This document shows positions 18,185 through 26,296 of a stretch of DNA of 64,000 nucleotides, one piece after another (within the stretch, counting starts at the first letter, position 1; each line of letters begins with the position of its first letter). The notes beneath the pieces were generated by a model, which searched no databases, was not told the origin of the DNA, and saw nothing but the letters and a program-made list of their open reading frames with translations. The stretch spans positions 248,001 to 312,000 of the forward strand of contig NZ_JAMSLR010000001.1 of NCBI RefSeq assembly GCF_023806485.1, in the 5' to 3' direction. The position numbers were made by a program, and so were the translations under genes. This DNA comes from Thermalbibacter longus (GTDB lineage Bacteria; Chloroflexota; Chloroflexia; Thermomicrobiales; Thermomicrobiaceae).

Positions 18185-19557
18185 CGTGTTCCCTCCTTGC
18201 CGATCGCTTCGAAGAGTCGCGTGAGATCGCGCACGTTCACTGCCTCCAGCCCGGTCACCGCCTCCACCAGCGCCCGGCGCTGGCCGGCATCGGTGAACGG
18301 CGAGGCCAGCCGCTCGAACTTCTGCACTACACGCTCCCACGACATCGGGCGGGTATGGAAGCCCTCGTAGTCGCGCTTCTCGACCGAGAGGACCTGGCCG
18401 TCGTGGAGGACGACCTGCAGCCGAGCAGGCATCTCGGCCGGGAAGCGCCGGCTGAGCTCATCGTCGGACCGGATCACCACGCGGCGGAGCAGCGACTGCA
18501 CGTCCTGGCTCGCGATCCGCTCCGGCGCGTACTGCTCCGGGCCGAGCTGGCCGTCCAGCGCGGCGACAGCCAGCATGTAGGGTAGGCTGTGGTCAGCCTC
18601 CTCCTTGGTACGCACGTGGTATTTGTCTCCCTCTTCGCCGCCGCCGATGATGTGGAAAGCGACGTCGAATGTGTCGAGCTCGATGCGCTCGATCTCCTCG
18701 CCGCGAAACCCGGAGGCGGCCTTCAGCTCTAGCAGTCCTTCGATCGCGGACTGTGAATGAATCTCGGCGTTGTACTTCTTCAGGATCGTGCGCCGGACGG
18801 CCTCGAGGTCTTCCTGCTTCCAGTCCATGCTGAAGCGGCCAGCGATCGCGTCCATGAAGCCCTTGTTGCCTTCGAAGACTTCCAGCGGCCCGGTGATCCC
18901 GCGCATGGCGAGGAAGACAGCATGCGTGGCTCCGAAGGCGGTGTTGGGGTAGGCCAGCCCCTTCCAGTGCGAGAGCCGGCCGGTGCGGGTGACGCGGAGC
19001 GCGTTGAAGGCCGTGCCGCTGATGGCGATCCCGTGCGCCGCGCGCGCGGCGTCGAGTCCGAGCGCCCGGGCGACGCCAGCGGCCGCGGCGTAGGCCCCCT
19101 GGGTCACGTGGTCGAAGCCCCGAGCCCGCACCGGGGCGACCTCCGAGAGCCGGCACTGGACCTGGTAGGCGACGGCCAGCGCCGCGAGCAGCTCACGGCC
19201 GCTGGCACCAGCGTACTCGGCGGCCGCCAGCACGGCGCTCAAGTTATCGCTGGGATGGCAAGTCTCGCCGGGCGCCAGGAAGCTGTCGTTGTAGTCCAGG
19301 TAGCGAACCAGGGCGCCGTTGTAGAGGGCTGCGCGGTCCGGCGTGGTCTGGCCCCCGCCGATGAGCGATGCCAGCGGCCGGCCTCCGAAGTCCTCCAGGT
19401 GCTGGCGCAGTCCGCGGATCGGCGCGCCGTCGAGCGCGCCGATAGCGCAGCCGAGCGCGTCGAGAATCCGGCTCTTAAGCTGCTGCCGGGCTGCCTGCGA
19501 GAGGTCGTCGTAGCTGGCCCGCACCGCGAAGGCTGCCAGTTCCTCGACCATCGTCAT
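18181..19557 (-). CDS. MmgE/PrpD family protein (2-methylcitrate dehydratase-like)
   Basis: The protein is about 458 residues, with an ATG at 19557 behind GAGAGGAG. It has the MmgE/PrpD N-terminal helical domain (MVEELAAFAVRASYDDLS, LKSRILDALGCAIGAL, VRYLDYNDSFLAPGETCHPSDN) and the smaller C-terminal lid with KYHVRTKEEADHSLPY. Members dehydrate 2-methylcitrate or isomerise related dicarboxylic acids, and many are uncharacterised. It is translationally coupled to the ComA-like gene, so the two likely act in one pathway. There is no prpB or prpC nearby, which argues against the propionate cycle. Confidence 0.88.
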   Translation of the reverse strand: MTMVEELAAFAVRASYDDLSQAARQQLKSRILDALGCAIGALDGAPIRGLRQHLEDFGGRPLASLIGGGQTTPDRAALYNGALVRYLDYNDSFLAPGETCHPSDNLSAVLAAAEYAGASGRELLAALAVAYQVQCRLSEVAPVRARGFDHVTQGAYAAAAGVARALGLDAARAAHGIAISGTAFNALRVTRTGRLSHWKGLAYPNTAFGATHAVFLAMRGITGPLEVFEGNKGFMDAIAGRFSMDWKQEDLEAVRRTILKKYNAEIHSQSAIEGLLELKAASGFRGEEIERIELDTFDVAFHIIGGGEEGDKYHVRTKEEADHSLPYMLAVAALDGQLGPEQYAPERIASQDVQSLLRRVVIRSDDELSRRFPAEMPARLQVVLHDGQVLSVEKRDYEGFHTRPMSWERVVQKFERLASPFTDAGQRRALVEAVTGLEAVNVRDLTRLFEAIGKEGTR

Positions 19558-19752
19558 GGCCCGTCTCCTCTCCCCGGCGAAGTCATGGTAGCACGCCGGC
19601 CGTCGCGCTGCCGGGCGGCGGGGACAGGAACGACCATGCCCCGGCAAGTCTCTCCGCCAGCCAGGATGGCGCGAGTTCCCGGACGCAGCCTGTCATGTGG
19701 GAAGGGCGCTCTCGGGGTCATCAGAGGCGCTGCGACTGTTCTACCATTCCGC

Positions 19753-19776
19753 AGGGGCGAATGATCATTCGCCCCT
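19753..19776. repeat. 24-base perfect palindrome, possible hairpin or REP-like element
   Basis: AGGGGCGAATGA is followed immediately by its exact reverse complement TCATTCGCCCCT. It lies in the gap between the end of the penicillin acylase gene (19821) and the start of the MmgE/PrpD gene (19557), both on the minus strand. It could end acylase transcription, although no T-run follows on either strand. It could also be a member of a dispersed intergenic palindrome family. Confidence 0.5.
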
Positions 19777-19820
19777 ACGGTACTGTCGTGCGCCGCGCTG
19801 TAGCCTTCCCTGCCGGGCGG

Positions 19821-22190
19821 TCAGTGCGGGCGATGTGCTTGCTGCGTGCCTTCGGGTACCAGCTCGAGGGTGGCGACCGTCTCTCGGGCGACGGCCTCAG
19901 GCGTCCAGGCGAGCCGGAGTCCCTCACCGCGCCGCCAGAGGCGAAGCTGATCGGCGTAGTGGGGCGAGAGTGGATTCCCCGACTGCCCACCAGGCAGTAC
20001 CACCCCGGTCTCGTCCCAGTTGCCGACGTCGACGACGAGCCGCAGCGACGCCATGAAGGTCACCGGTCCGGTCGGGTCGAGCGGCGTAGTGCCGGCGGCC
20101 GAGACGGTATTCGCGTCGCCGCCCCAGGGAAACGACCCGAGGTTGAACAGCATCTGCAGCACCCGCGGGGCGCGCAGCGGGTCGGCCAGCGGGTGCAGGA
20201 GCGTCAGCGGGCGCACGCGTCCCCAGGCCCAGGCTGCCGGCCGGGGGCCGTACCGGTTCTCGAGGTAACGGACAGCCGCCGCCAGTGCCTCGGCGATCAC
20301 CTCAGCCCAGGGGCGATCGAACCAGCCCGGCGGCTGGGTCCGGAGCAGCCGCACCAGGTGGCCGGTACGCCGGATGCTCCAGCTCGACCCGTCGGTGAGG
20401 CCGCCGAACACCAGGCCGAGTACCCAGTTCGCGCTGCGCGGCGCCTTGGCAGCAGCTACTCGGCGGCACATCTCAGCGAGGAAGATCTCGAAGACGCTGG
20501 CGGCGGGCGAGCCAGCGGTGACCCGACCGTCCCAGTCGCGCAAGAGGGCCAGGGCGCGATTCGCTGCTGGGTTAGGAGTCTCGATCGAGAGCACGATGTC
20601 GCGTAGCTCGCGCCAGGGGATGGAGAGGACATCGAGCTGGAGCGCCTGGGTGCTCCGGATATCCCAATCAGATCGCGATGCCAGCGCCTCGGCGATGCGG
20701 GCAGCCCGGTAGCCGTCGAGGTAGTCGGCCCCGAGGAACGGGCCATCCCCCTCGCGTCGGGGCCGGTTGTTCGCGGTGGCGATGAAGCCGGCGGCCGGGT
20801 TCTCCGACCAGGGCAGCGCGTCGGCGGGCAGCAGATCGGGCTCCCAGCCGGCGCCGGGTAGCCAGCCAGGCTGCGGGATCAGGCCACTGCCGCGGCGCCG
20901 TCGCGGCACCTGGCCGGCGAGCTGCCAGCCGATCGTCCCGGAGACATCGGCGTAGACGACGTTGAGCGGGATCTGCGGCCACTCGGCTAGGGCCTGGCGG
21001 AACTCGGCGAACGAGCGCACCCGGTGCAGCCGGAGCAGGCCGCCGATCGGCAACGGGTCGAGCCAGACGGCCCGGAGCGAGAGCGCCCAGGGGATGCCAC
21101 TGAGGATCGGGCTGATGATCGGGCCACGCGGCGTTTCGAGAACCACGTCCTCGACGGCTCGTGAGCCTCGGACTTCGATCCGCTCGTGCCGGAGCGCGCA
21201 GGGGACGAAGCGCTCGCCCTCCCGGATCGAGCGTCCATCGGGCCCGATCTCCTCCAGGAACAGGTCGGTGTTGTCGGAGAGTCCCGCGGTAACGCCCCAC
21301 GCCGCGAACCCGTTATGCCCGGCGGCGATGGCTGGAGTCCCGATGAGCGCGGCGCCGGCGACGGCCCAGTCCGGCGTTTGCAGGTGTGCCAGGTACCAGT
21401 AGGGCGGCAGCGTCGGGTCGAGGTGCGGGTCGTTCGCCAGGATGGGACGGCCGCTGGCCGTGCGCCAGCCGGCGATGACCCAGTTGTTCGATCCGCCCGC
21501 CGGGACGAGCGCGGCGAAGCGCTCGAGCTCCTCGGCCAGGCGATCGAGAAGCGGGCCGGCCTCGACGCCGGGCGGGTCGGTCACCGGGTGCCATTCCGGG
21601 TAGCTCGGGTCGAGCGCGCGCAGGGCCTCGGGCCCGTCCTCGGTCAGCACCTTGAGCCGCACCAGCTCCGAGGTCCAGTTGGAGGCCAGGGAGAACGACA
21701 TGATCTTGACCATGCCCAGCACGTCGGCGAGGTCCCACGTCCCGGGCCGGCTGCGCAGCAGCACCAGCTCGTGCGGGCGGCGCTTGAGCCCATACCGCAT
21801 ACCGGCGTTGATTCCCTGGACGAAGGCGCCGGCCAGGGCACGCAGCTCGGGTGCCACCGCGCTGAGCTGGCGCTCGGAGGTGTGGCGGAAGCCGATCCGG
21901 CGCGAGAGGCGGTCGATCGGCAGCGCCGGCGGGCCGAGCAGCTCGGCCAGCGTGCCCCGAACCACGCGGCGCAGCAGCTCGAGCTGGAAGGCCCGGTCCT
22001 GCCCCTGGCAGAAGCCGAGCGCGTACCAGGCGTCCGCGTCGGTCTGGGCGGCGATGTGCGGTATGCCCCAGCGATCGCGGCGGATGAGGACCGGCTGCTG
22101 GAGACCGGGCACGGCCAGCCGGCCCTGCGTAATCGGGAGCCGGCATCCGAGCAGCAGGCGGGCGAGCAGGCGTACCAAGAACCTGGACAT
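19821..22190 (-). CDS. Penicillin acylase family Ntn-hydrolase
   Basis: This 789-residue precursor fits the penicillin amidase family: an alpha region (VLIRRDRWGIPHIAAQTDADAWYALGFCQGQDRAFQLE), a spacer, and a beta chain beginning at the autocatalytic serine in PAGG/SNNWVIAGW (Ser234). HGFAAWGVTAG-like and NNRPRREGDGPF segments follow. The N-terminus is a short hydrophobic stretch (FLVRLLARLLLG) that could be a membrane anchor. It should hydrolyse an amide such as an acyl-homoserine lactone or a beta-lactam side chain. The natural substrate is unknown. Confidence 0.9.
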   Translation of the reverse strand: MSRFLVRLLARLLLGCRLPITQGRLAVPGLQQPVLIRRDRWGIPHIAAQTDADAWYALGFCQGQDRAFQLELLRRVVRGTLAELLGPPALPIDRLSRRIGFRHTSERQLSAVAPELRALAGAFVQGINAGMRYGLKRRPHELVLLRSRPGTWDLADVLGMVKIMSFSLASNWTSELVRLKVLTEDGPEALRALDPSYPEWHPVTDPPGVEAGPLLDRLAEELERFAALVPAGGSNNWVIAGWRTASGRPILANDPHLDPTLPPYWYLAHLQTPDWAVAGAALIGTPAIAAGHNGFAAWGVTAGLSDNTDLFLEEIGPDGRSIREGERFVPCALRHERIEVRGSRAVEDVVLETPRGPIISPILSGIPWALSLRAVWLDPLPIGGLLRLHRVRSFAEFRQALAEWPQIPLNVVYADVSGTIGWQLAGQVPRRRRGSGLIPQPGWLPGAGWEPDLLPADALPWSENPAAGFIATANNRPRREGDGPFLGADYLDGYRAARIAEALASRSDWDIRSTQALQLDVLSIPWRELRDIVLSIETPNPAANRALALLRDWDGRVTAGSPAASVFEIFLAEMCRRVAAAKAPRSANWVLGLVFGGLTDGSSWSIRRTGHLVRLLRTQPPGWFDRPWAEVIAEALAAAVRYLENRYGPRPAAWAWGRVRPLTLLHPLADPLRAPRVLQMLFNLGSFPWGGDANTVSAAGTTPLDPTGPVTFMASLRLVVDVGNWDETGVVLPGGQSGNPLSPHYADQLRLWRRGEGLRLAWTPEAVARETVATLELVPEGTQQAHRPH

Positions 22191-22353
22191 CGACTACCTC
22201 CCTCCCGCATCCAGGTAGGTGAACCACCGGGACGAATGCTAGCGCGATCTGGCGCGATGGACGAGCGCCGAGACCATGTGCCTGCCGGGTGATCCGGCAC
22301 GCGGCAGCTCTGATAGAATCAGGCAGCGCGTGCGAGAGGAGCCGGCAAGCATC

Positions 22354-22986
22354 GTGGTTGAGGGCGGCGCCGAGCACCTGGTGACGAGACTCTTGGCCGG
22401 CGGCCCAGAGGGAGATGCAGCCGCCCGGGAACTGCACGATCTCCTGGTGCGCGCAGCCCTAGCCCACCTCGTTCACCAGGGGTACTCGCTCGAGGCCTTC
22501 GGCGCGGACGACCCGGAGGCGCTGGCCGAGGACTTCGCGCAGGAGGCACTCGCCACTATCCTGCGCCAGCTCCATACCTTCCGCGGCCAGAGCCGGTTCA
22601 CCACCTGGGCGTATCGCATTGTCATCAACTTGATCTCCGATGAGTTCCGTCGTCGCGCCTGGCGGCGGCGCCCGCTGCCGACAGAGCACGAGGCCCTGCC
22701 GCACCCGGTCGATCCTGCTGACGACCCGGTCGCTGCGGCCGAGCGCGACGAGGTCTGGGGGCTGATTGCCCGAGTGATCCGGGAGGAGCTAACTCCCCGC
22801 CAGCGGCAGGTGCTAGTGGGCCGCTTCTTCCAGGACAAGCCACTGGTCGTACTGGCCGAGGAGCTGAATACCAGCAAGGACGCCGTCTACAAGCTCTTGC
22901 ACGATGCGCGCAAGCGCCTCAAGCGGGCCCTATTGGCCCATGGGTTCACCGAGGCGGAGGCTTTGGCCGCCTTCGAGCGGCGCTAG
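22354..22986 (+). CDS. ECF-type RNA polymerase sigma factor
   Basis: The protein is about 210 residues. Region 2 is seen in EDFAQEALATILRQLHTF and RFTTWAYRIVINLISDEFRR. Region 4 is a helix-turn-helix in LTPRQRQVLVGRFF followed by VLAEELNTSKDAVYKLLHDA. The GTG at 22354 is a reasonable start, with GAGAGGAG upstream at a slightly long distance; an in-frame GTG at 22330 is possible. A cysteine-rich small gene follows about 60 bases later and probably encodes its anti-sigma factor. The controlled genes are unknown, though the ABC/two-component block follows. Confidence 0.85.
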   Translation: MVEGGAEHLVTRLLAGGPEGDAAARELHDLLVRAALAHLVHQGYSLEAFGADDPEALAEDFAQEALATILRQLHTFRGQSRFTTWAYRIVINLISDEFRRRAWRRRPLPTEHEALPHPVDPADDPVAAAERDEVWGLIARVIREELTPRQRQVLVGRFFQDKPLVVLAEELNTSKDAVYKLLHDARKRLKRALLAHGFTEAEALAAFERR

Positions 22987-23043
22987 GCGGCTCGGCGGTA
23001 AGATCGCGGCGCGCAGCGCGCCTAAACGGCAGAGGAGCCAGCA

Positions 23044-23340
23044 TTGAAGGAAACGAGCCATCGGGTGAAGCAACTGCTCGAGGCGATCGCGCTGACGCAA
23101 GACGACGAGATCGACTGTAGCACCTGTCTCGACCTGGTGCCGATCTACGTCGATCGGGAGCTTGCCGGAGCCGACCCCGCCCGTGAGCTGCCGGCCCTGC
23201 GCCAGCATCTGGCTGTCTGCCGCGAGTGCCTCGAGGAGTACGAGGCGCTGCGCGAACTCGCGCGCCTGGAGGCCGCCGGCGGGCTGCCCGGCCGCCAGGA
23301 GCTGCTGCGCCAGCTCCGGCAGCAGCGACCTTCCGCCTGA
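23044..23340 (+). CDS. Zinc-finger anti-sigma-like protein (98 aa)
   Basis: The TTG start at 23044 has GAGGAG close upstream. The small protein contains CSTC near residue 25 and HLAVCREC in the middle, the H-x3-C-x2-C signature of zinc-binding anti-sigma (ZAS/zf-HC2) domains. There is no membrane helix, so it would be a soluble, probably redox-sensitive partner of the sigma factor encoded just upstream on the same strand. The partnership is inferred from position and domain type. Confidence 0.7.
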   Translation: MKETSHRVKQLLEAIALTQDDEIDCSTCLDLVPIYVDRELAGADPARELPALRQHLAVCRECLEEYEALRELARLEAAGGLPGRQELLRQLRQQRPSA

Positions 23341-23541
23341 GCGGCGATCCCGCTGTCTCGGTCTTCTTCCTGACTGGCTCTCCAGTTCACATTCCTGTGA
23401 CAAATCCGACAATTGCCTGTCAACCCTCTCCCGTAGCCTGAGGATCGCAAGGCGGACGGTAGGGTGCGCAGGGGAAGGGCCCACCCCGCGTATGGTGACC
23501 GAGGCCGCGCGATCGGTTCGACCGGTAAGGAGGGCTACAAG

Positions 23542-24531
23542 ATGGTCATGACCGACGGGAGAGCGGTCCTTCGGGGCAGGGGCACGAGGGACGAGCGAGT
23601 CCTGGACACCGTCCTGCGCGTGGAGGGTCTGACAAAACGCTATGGGCGGCGCGTGGCCGTCCAGGGGCTGGCGCTGAAACTGAGGCGCGGTGAGGTGCTG
23701 GGCCTGTTGGGGCCCAACGGTGCTGGTAAGACCACAGCTATCGCAATGATCCTCGGCCTGGTGCGACCCGACGCCGGGACCATCGAGATCCTCGGCGTCG
23801 ATGCCACACGCGAGAGAGAGCGTGCCCTGCGGCGAGTCGGCGCGATCATCGAGTCGCCGTCGTTCTACCCGTACCTCTCAGGAATCGACAACCTGCGGGT
23901 GCTCGCGCTGGCGCGCGGTGGCGTGCCGGAGCGGCGGTTCGCTGAGGTGCTGGAGCTTGTGGGGCTGACCGGACGTGAGCGGGAACGAGTGAGCTCGTAC
24001 TCACTCGGGATGCGACAGCGGTTGGCGATTGCCGGCGCGCTCCTCCACCAGCCCGAGCTCTTGATCCTCGACGAGCCGACCAACGGGCTGGACCCGCAGG
24101 GCATGGCCGAGATCCGCCAACTCATCCTGCGGCTCGCGGCCGAGGGCCAGACGATCCTGCTCTGCAGCCACTTGCTGTACGAGGTGCAGCAGGTCTGTGA
24201 TCGCGTCGTGATTCTCTCGCAAGGCCAGGTCGTGGCCGAGGGGGATGTCGAGGAGTTGTTGGCTCAGCGAACGCGGACGGCATTGCGGGTGGATGACCCG
24301 CCTCGCGCGATCGAGCTGCTGAGCGAGGTCGAGTGGATCGAGCGGATCGAACAGGAAGGCGATCTGTTGCTGCTGACGATGCCGTCGGAGCGGCAGTTCG
24401 AGCTGAGCGCGCTGCTGCACGCGCACGGGATCGCGGTTGGGGAGCTGCGGGTGCAGTCACGCACGCTGGAGGAGTTCTTCCTGGATGTGACCGGGCCTTC
24501 CACCACGCCCGGTGGTCGAGGGGTGGCCTAG
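23542..24531 (+). CDS. ABC transporter ATP-binding protein
   Basis: The ATG at 23542 follows AAGGAGGG. The 329-residue protein has Walker A GPNGAGKTT, the Q-loop region, signature YSLGMRQRLAIAGALL, Walker B LLILDEPTNGLDP and the switch histidine in LCSHLLYEVQ. A C-terminal regulatory-like segment of about 80 residues follows, as in bacitracin and Nod-type exporters (BcrA-like). It pairs with the permease starting 57 bases downstream and the two-component system beyond it, which is the usual layout of antimicrobial peptide or lipid exporters. Confidence 0.92.
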   Translation: MVMTDGRAVLRGRGTRDERVLDTVLRVEGLTKRYGRRVAVQGLALKLRRGEVLGLLGPNGAGKTTAIAMILGLVRPDAGTIEILGVDATRERERALRRVGAIIESPSFYPYLSGIDNLRVLALARGGVPERRFAEVLELVGLTGRERERVSSYSLGMRQRLAIAGALLHQPELLILDEPTNGLDPQGMAEIRQLILRLAAEGQTILLCSHLLYEVQQVCDRVVILSQGQVVAEGDVEELLAQRTRTALRVDDPPRAIELLSEVEWIERIEQEGDLLLLTMPSERQFELSALLHAHGIAVGELRVQSRTLEEFFLDVTGPSTTPGGRGVA

Positions 24532-24588
24532 CCGGCGCGCTCGCGGGAGACGCGCATGGCCGCGGGAGTGAGACAGAAAGGATGTCCA

Positions 24589-25434
24589 ATGCGAACGCTC
24601 ATCCGAATGGAGCTACTGAAGCTGCGCAAGCGGCGGATGACCTGGATCATGCTGGGAATGCTCGTCGGGCTGCGGCTGGCAGGGACAGCGTTCTCCGTCT
24701 TCTGGTCGAGTCAGGCCGGTGTCGAGCCGGAGATCCGCGAGCGCATCCTTGCCTCGGCAACGCTGCCGAACACCATTCCCGATGCGCTCAACTTCATTGC
24801 CGGGCTCGGCGCGTTCCTGCTGGCTATCCTCACGGCGGCATCGATGGGCAGCGAGTATAGCTGGGGAACGTTGCGCGCCATTATCGGCTCAGGCGTGCCG
24901 CGCAGCCGTTTCCTGGCGGCTAAGCTCATCGCGCTCAGTACAGCGGCGGTGGCGTATACCGTGGTGCCTCTCGTGATCGTGGTTGGAGCAGCGGTACCGA
25001 TGGCATGGCTGCTCGATCGGCCGATCATGGCGAGCGGGATCGATGGTCCCTGGGTGGGAGACGTGCTCCTCATGATGGCACGTACGGTGCTGCCGCTGCT
25101 GGCGCAGGTCGCGATGGCGTTCGCGATCACCGTCGTCACGCGCTCCCAGGCGGCTGGAGTCGGTGTTGCCCTGGCGGCAACGTTCGTCGAGCCATTGGCA
25201 GCACTCGTGCTCGACATGCTGGGTGGGGCGCTCGCTGCGATCGCGGACTATCTCCTGCTGGTCAATGCCCAGGCGCTGATGCAGTACAACGGCTTCGGCA
25301 CGGTTCAGGTACCGCAAGGCACACTCAGCCAGACACATGCGGTGCTGGTCATCCTCGACTGGATGGCACTGTACGTGACCACGGCACTGCTGGTCTTCCG
25401 TCGCCGGGACATCGAGGTTCGCAGCGCCGCGTAG
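24589..25434 (+). CDS. ABC transporter permease (ABC-2 type)
   Basis: This 281-residue membrane protein starts with LIRMELLKLRKRRMTWIMLGM, the cytoplasmic-entry motif of ABC-2 permeases. About six hydrophobic helices follow (FIAGLGAFLLAILTAAS, AAVAYTVVPLVIVVGAAVPMAW, VLPLLAQVAMAFAITVV, VLVILDWMALYVTTALLVF). AAAGGA precedes the ATG. It forms the channel for the ATPase encoded upstream. A strong hairpin just after its stop suggests that this transcription unit ends here. Confidence 0.88.
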   Translation: MRTLIRMELLKLRKRRMTWIMLGMLVGLRLAGTAFSVFWSSQAGVEPEIRERILASATLPNTIPDALNFIAGLGAFLLAILTAASMGSEYSWGTLRAIIGSGVPRSRFLAAKLIALSTAAVAYTVVPLVIVVGAAVPMAWLLDRPIMASGIDGPWVGDVLLMMARTVLPLLAQVAMAFAITVVTRSQAAGVGVALAATFVEPLAALVLDMLGGALAAIADYLLLVNAQALMQYNGFGTVQVPQGTLSQTHAVLVILDWMALYVTTALLVFRRRDIEVRSAA

Positions 25435-25441
25435 GCGCGAT

Positions 25442-25475
25442 CTCGAGGGCGCGGGGACCACTCCGCGCCCTCGAG
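25442..25475 (+). terminator. Hairpin after the ABC permease gene
   Basis: CTCGAGGGCGCGG (25442-25454) and its exact complement CCGCGCCCTCGAG (25463-25475) form a 13-pair stem with an 8-base loop, eight bases after the permease stop. The sequence that follows is only mildly T-rich (GTGTCTCTCC), so it is either an atypical intrinsic terminator or an mRNA-stabilising hairpin. Confidence 0.6.
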
Positions 25476-25585
25476 GTGTCTCTCCACGCTCCGGCGGAGT
25501 GGCGGGGAGACGCGGGAAACCGCTGGCCTGCGGTATATGGTTGATTCGAGTTGAGGGAATGTCTCTCCACTGGAGAGTGTGCACC

Positions 25586-26296
25586 GTGGCGACCATCGCT
25601 GTGATCGAAGATGAACGGGAACTGGCAGCGCTGCTGCGGACGCATCTGGAGAATGCGGGACATACGGTGCTCCTGGCATTCGATGGTCCAAGCGGTGTCG
25701 CGCTGGTGGAGCGGGAGCGGCCGGATCTGATCGTGCTCGACCTGATGCTGCCTGGCTTCGACGGCCTGGAAGTCTGCCGGCGCGTACGACGTACCATGGT
25801 GACTCCGATCCTCATGTTGACGGCCAAGTCGACCGAGCTGGACAAAGTGGTCGGCCTCGAGCTGGGAGCGGATGACTACGTCACCAAGCCGTTCTCTCCG
25901 AGGGAACTGGTCGCACGTGTCAACGCCATACTGAGGCGCGTGGAGCTCGTCCGCGAGCATTCGCGGACGCGCGAGGGTGACGAGCCGATCGTCTACCCAG
26001 ATCTCCGGATCGATCCGGTTACGCGCGAAGTCGTGAGTGGCGGCCGACCAGTCCATCTGACTGCGAAGGAGTTCGAGCTCCTGCGGCTGCTGGCGGCAAA
26101 CCCCGGCCGCGTGTTCAGCCGGGAGTATCTTCTGGATCGCGTCTGGGGAAGCGACTACGAGGGGCTCGAGCGAACGGTCGACACGCACATTGCGAGACTG
26201 CGCCGGAAGCTGGGCGGCCCAGGCTCGCCGGGCGACCGCATCACCACGCTGTGGGGCGTGGGCTACCGGTTCGAGCGCCGGGAGGGCGAGCCATGA
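25586..26296 (+). CDS. OmpR/PhoB-family response regulator
   Basis: The GTG at 25586 gives the typical start MATIAVIEDE; an in-frame ATG at 25559 is possible. The receiver domain has the acidic pair ED, phospho-acceptor D52 in IVLDLMLPG, the T/S in LMLTAKS and the lysine in YVTKPFSP. A winged-helix domain follows (LTAKEFELLRLLAANPGRVFSREYLLDRVWG). It should bind DNA after phosphorylation by the kinase encoded immediately downstream, whose ATG overlaps its stop. The ABC exporter upstream is the likely target. Confidence 0.92.
   Translation: MATIAVIEDERELAALLRTHLENAGHTVLLAFDGPSGVALVERERPDLIVLDLMLPGFDGLEVCRRVRRTMVTPILMLTAKSTELDKVVGLELGADDYVTKPFSPRELVARVNAILRRVELVREHSRTREGDEPIVYPDLRIDPVTREVVSGGRPVHLTAKEFELLRLLAANPGRVFSREYLLDRVWGSDYEGLERTVDTHIARLRRKLGGPGSPGDRITTLWGVGYRFERREGEP

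Noticed and set aside
23387-23400. TCACA and TGTGA inverted repeat before the ABC exporter as a CRP/FNR-like site
   Set aside because: The arm order is reversed relative to CRP sites and the arms are only five bases, so chance is likely.
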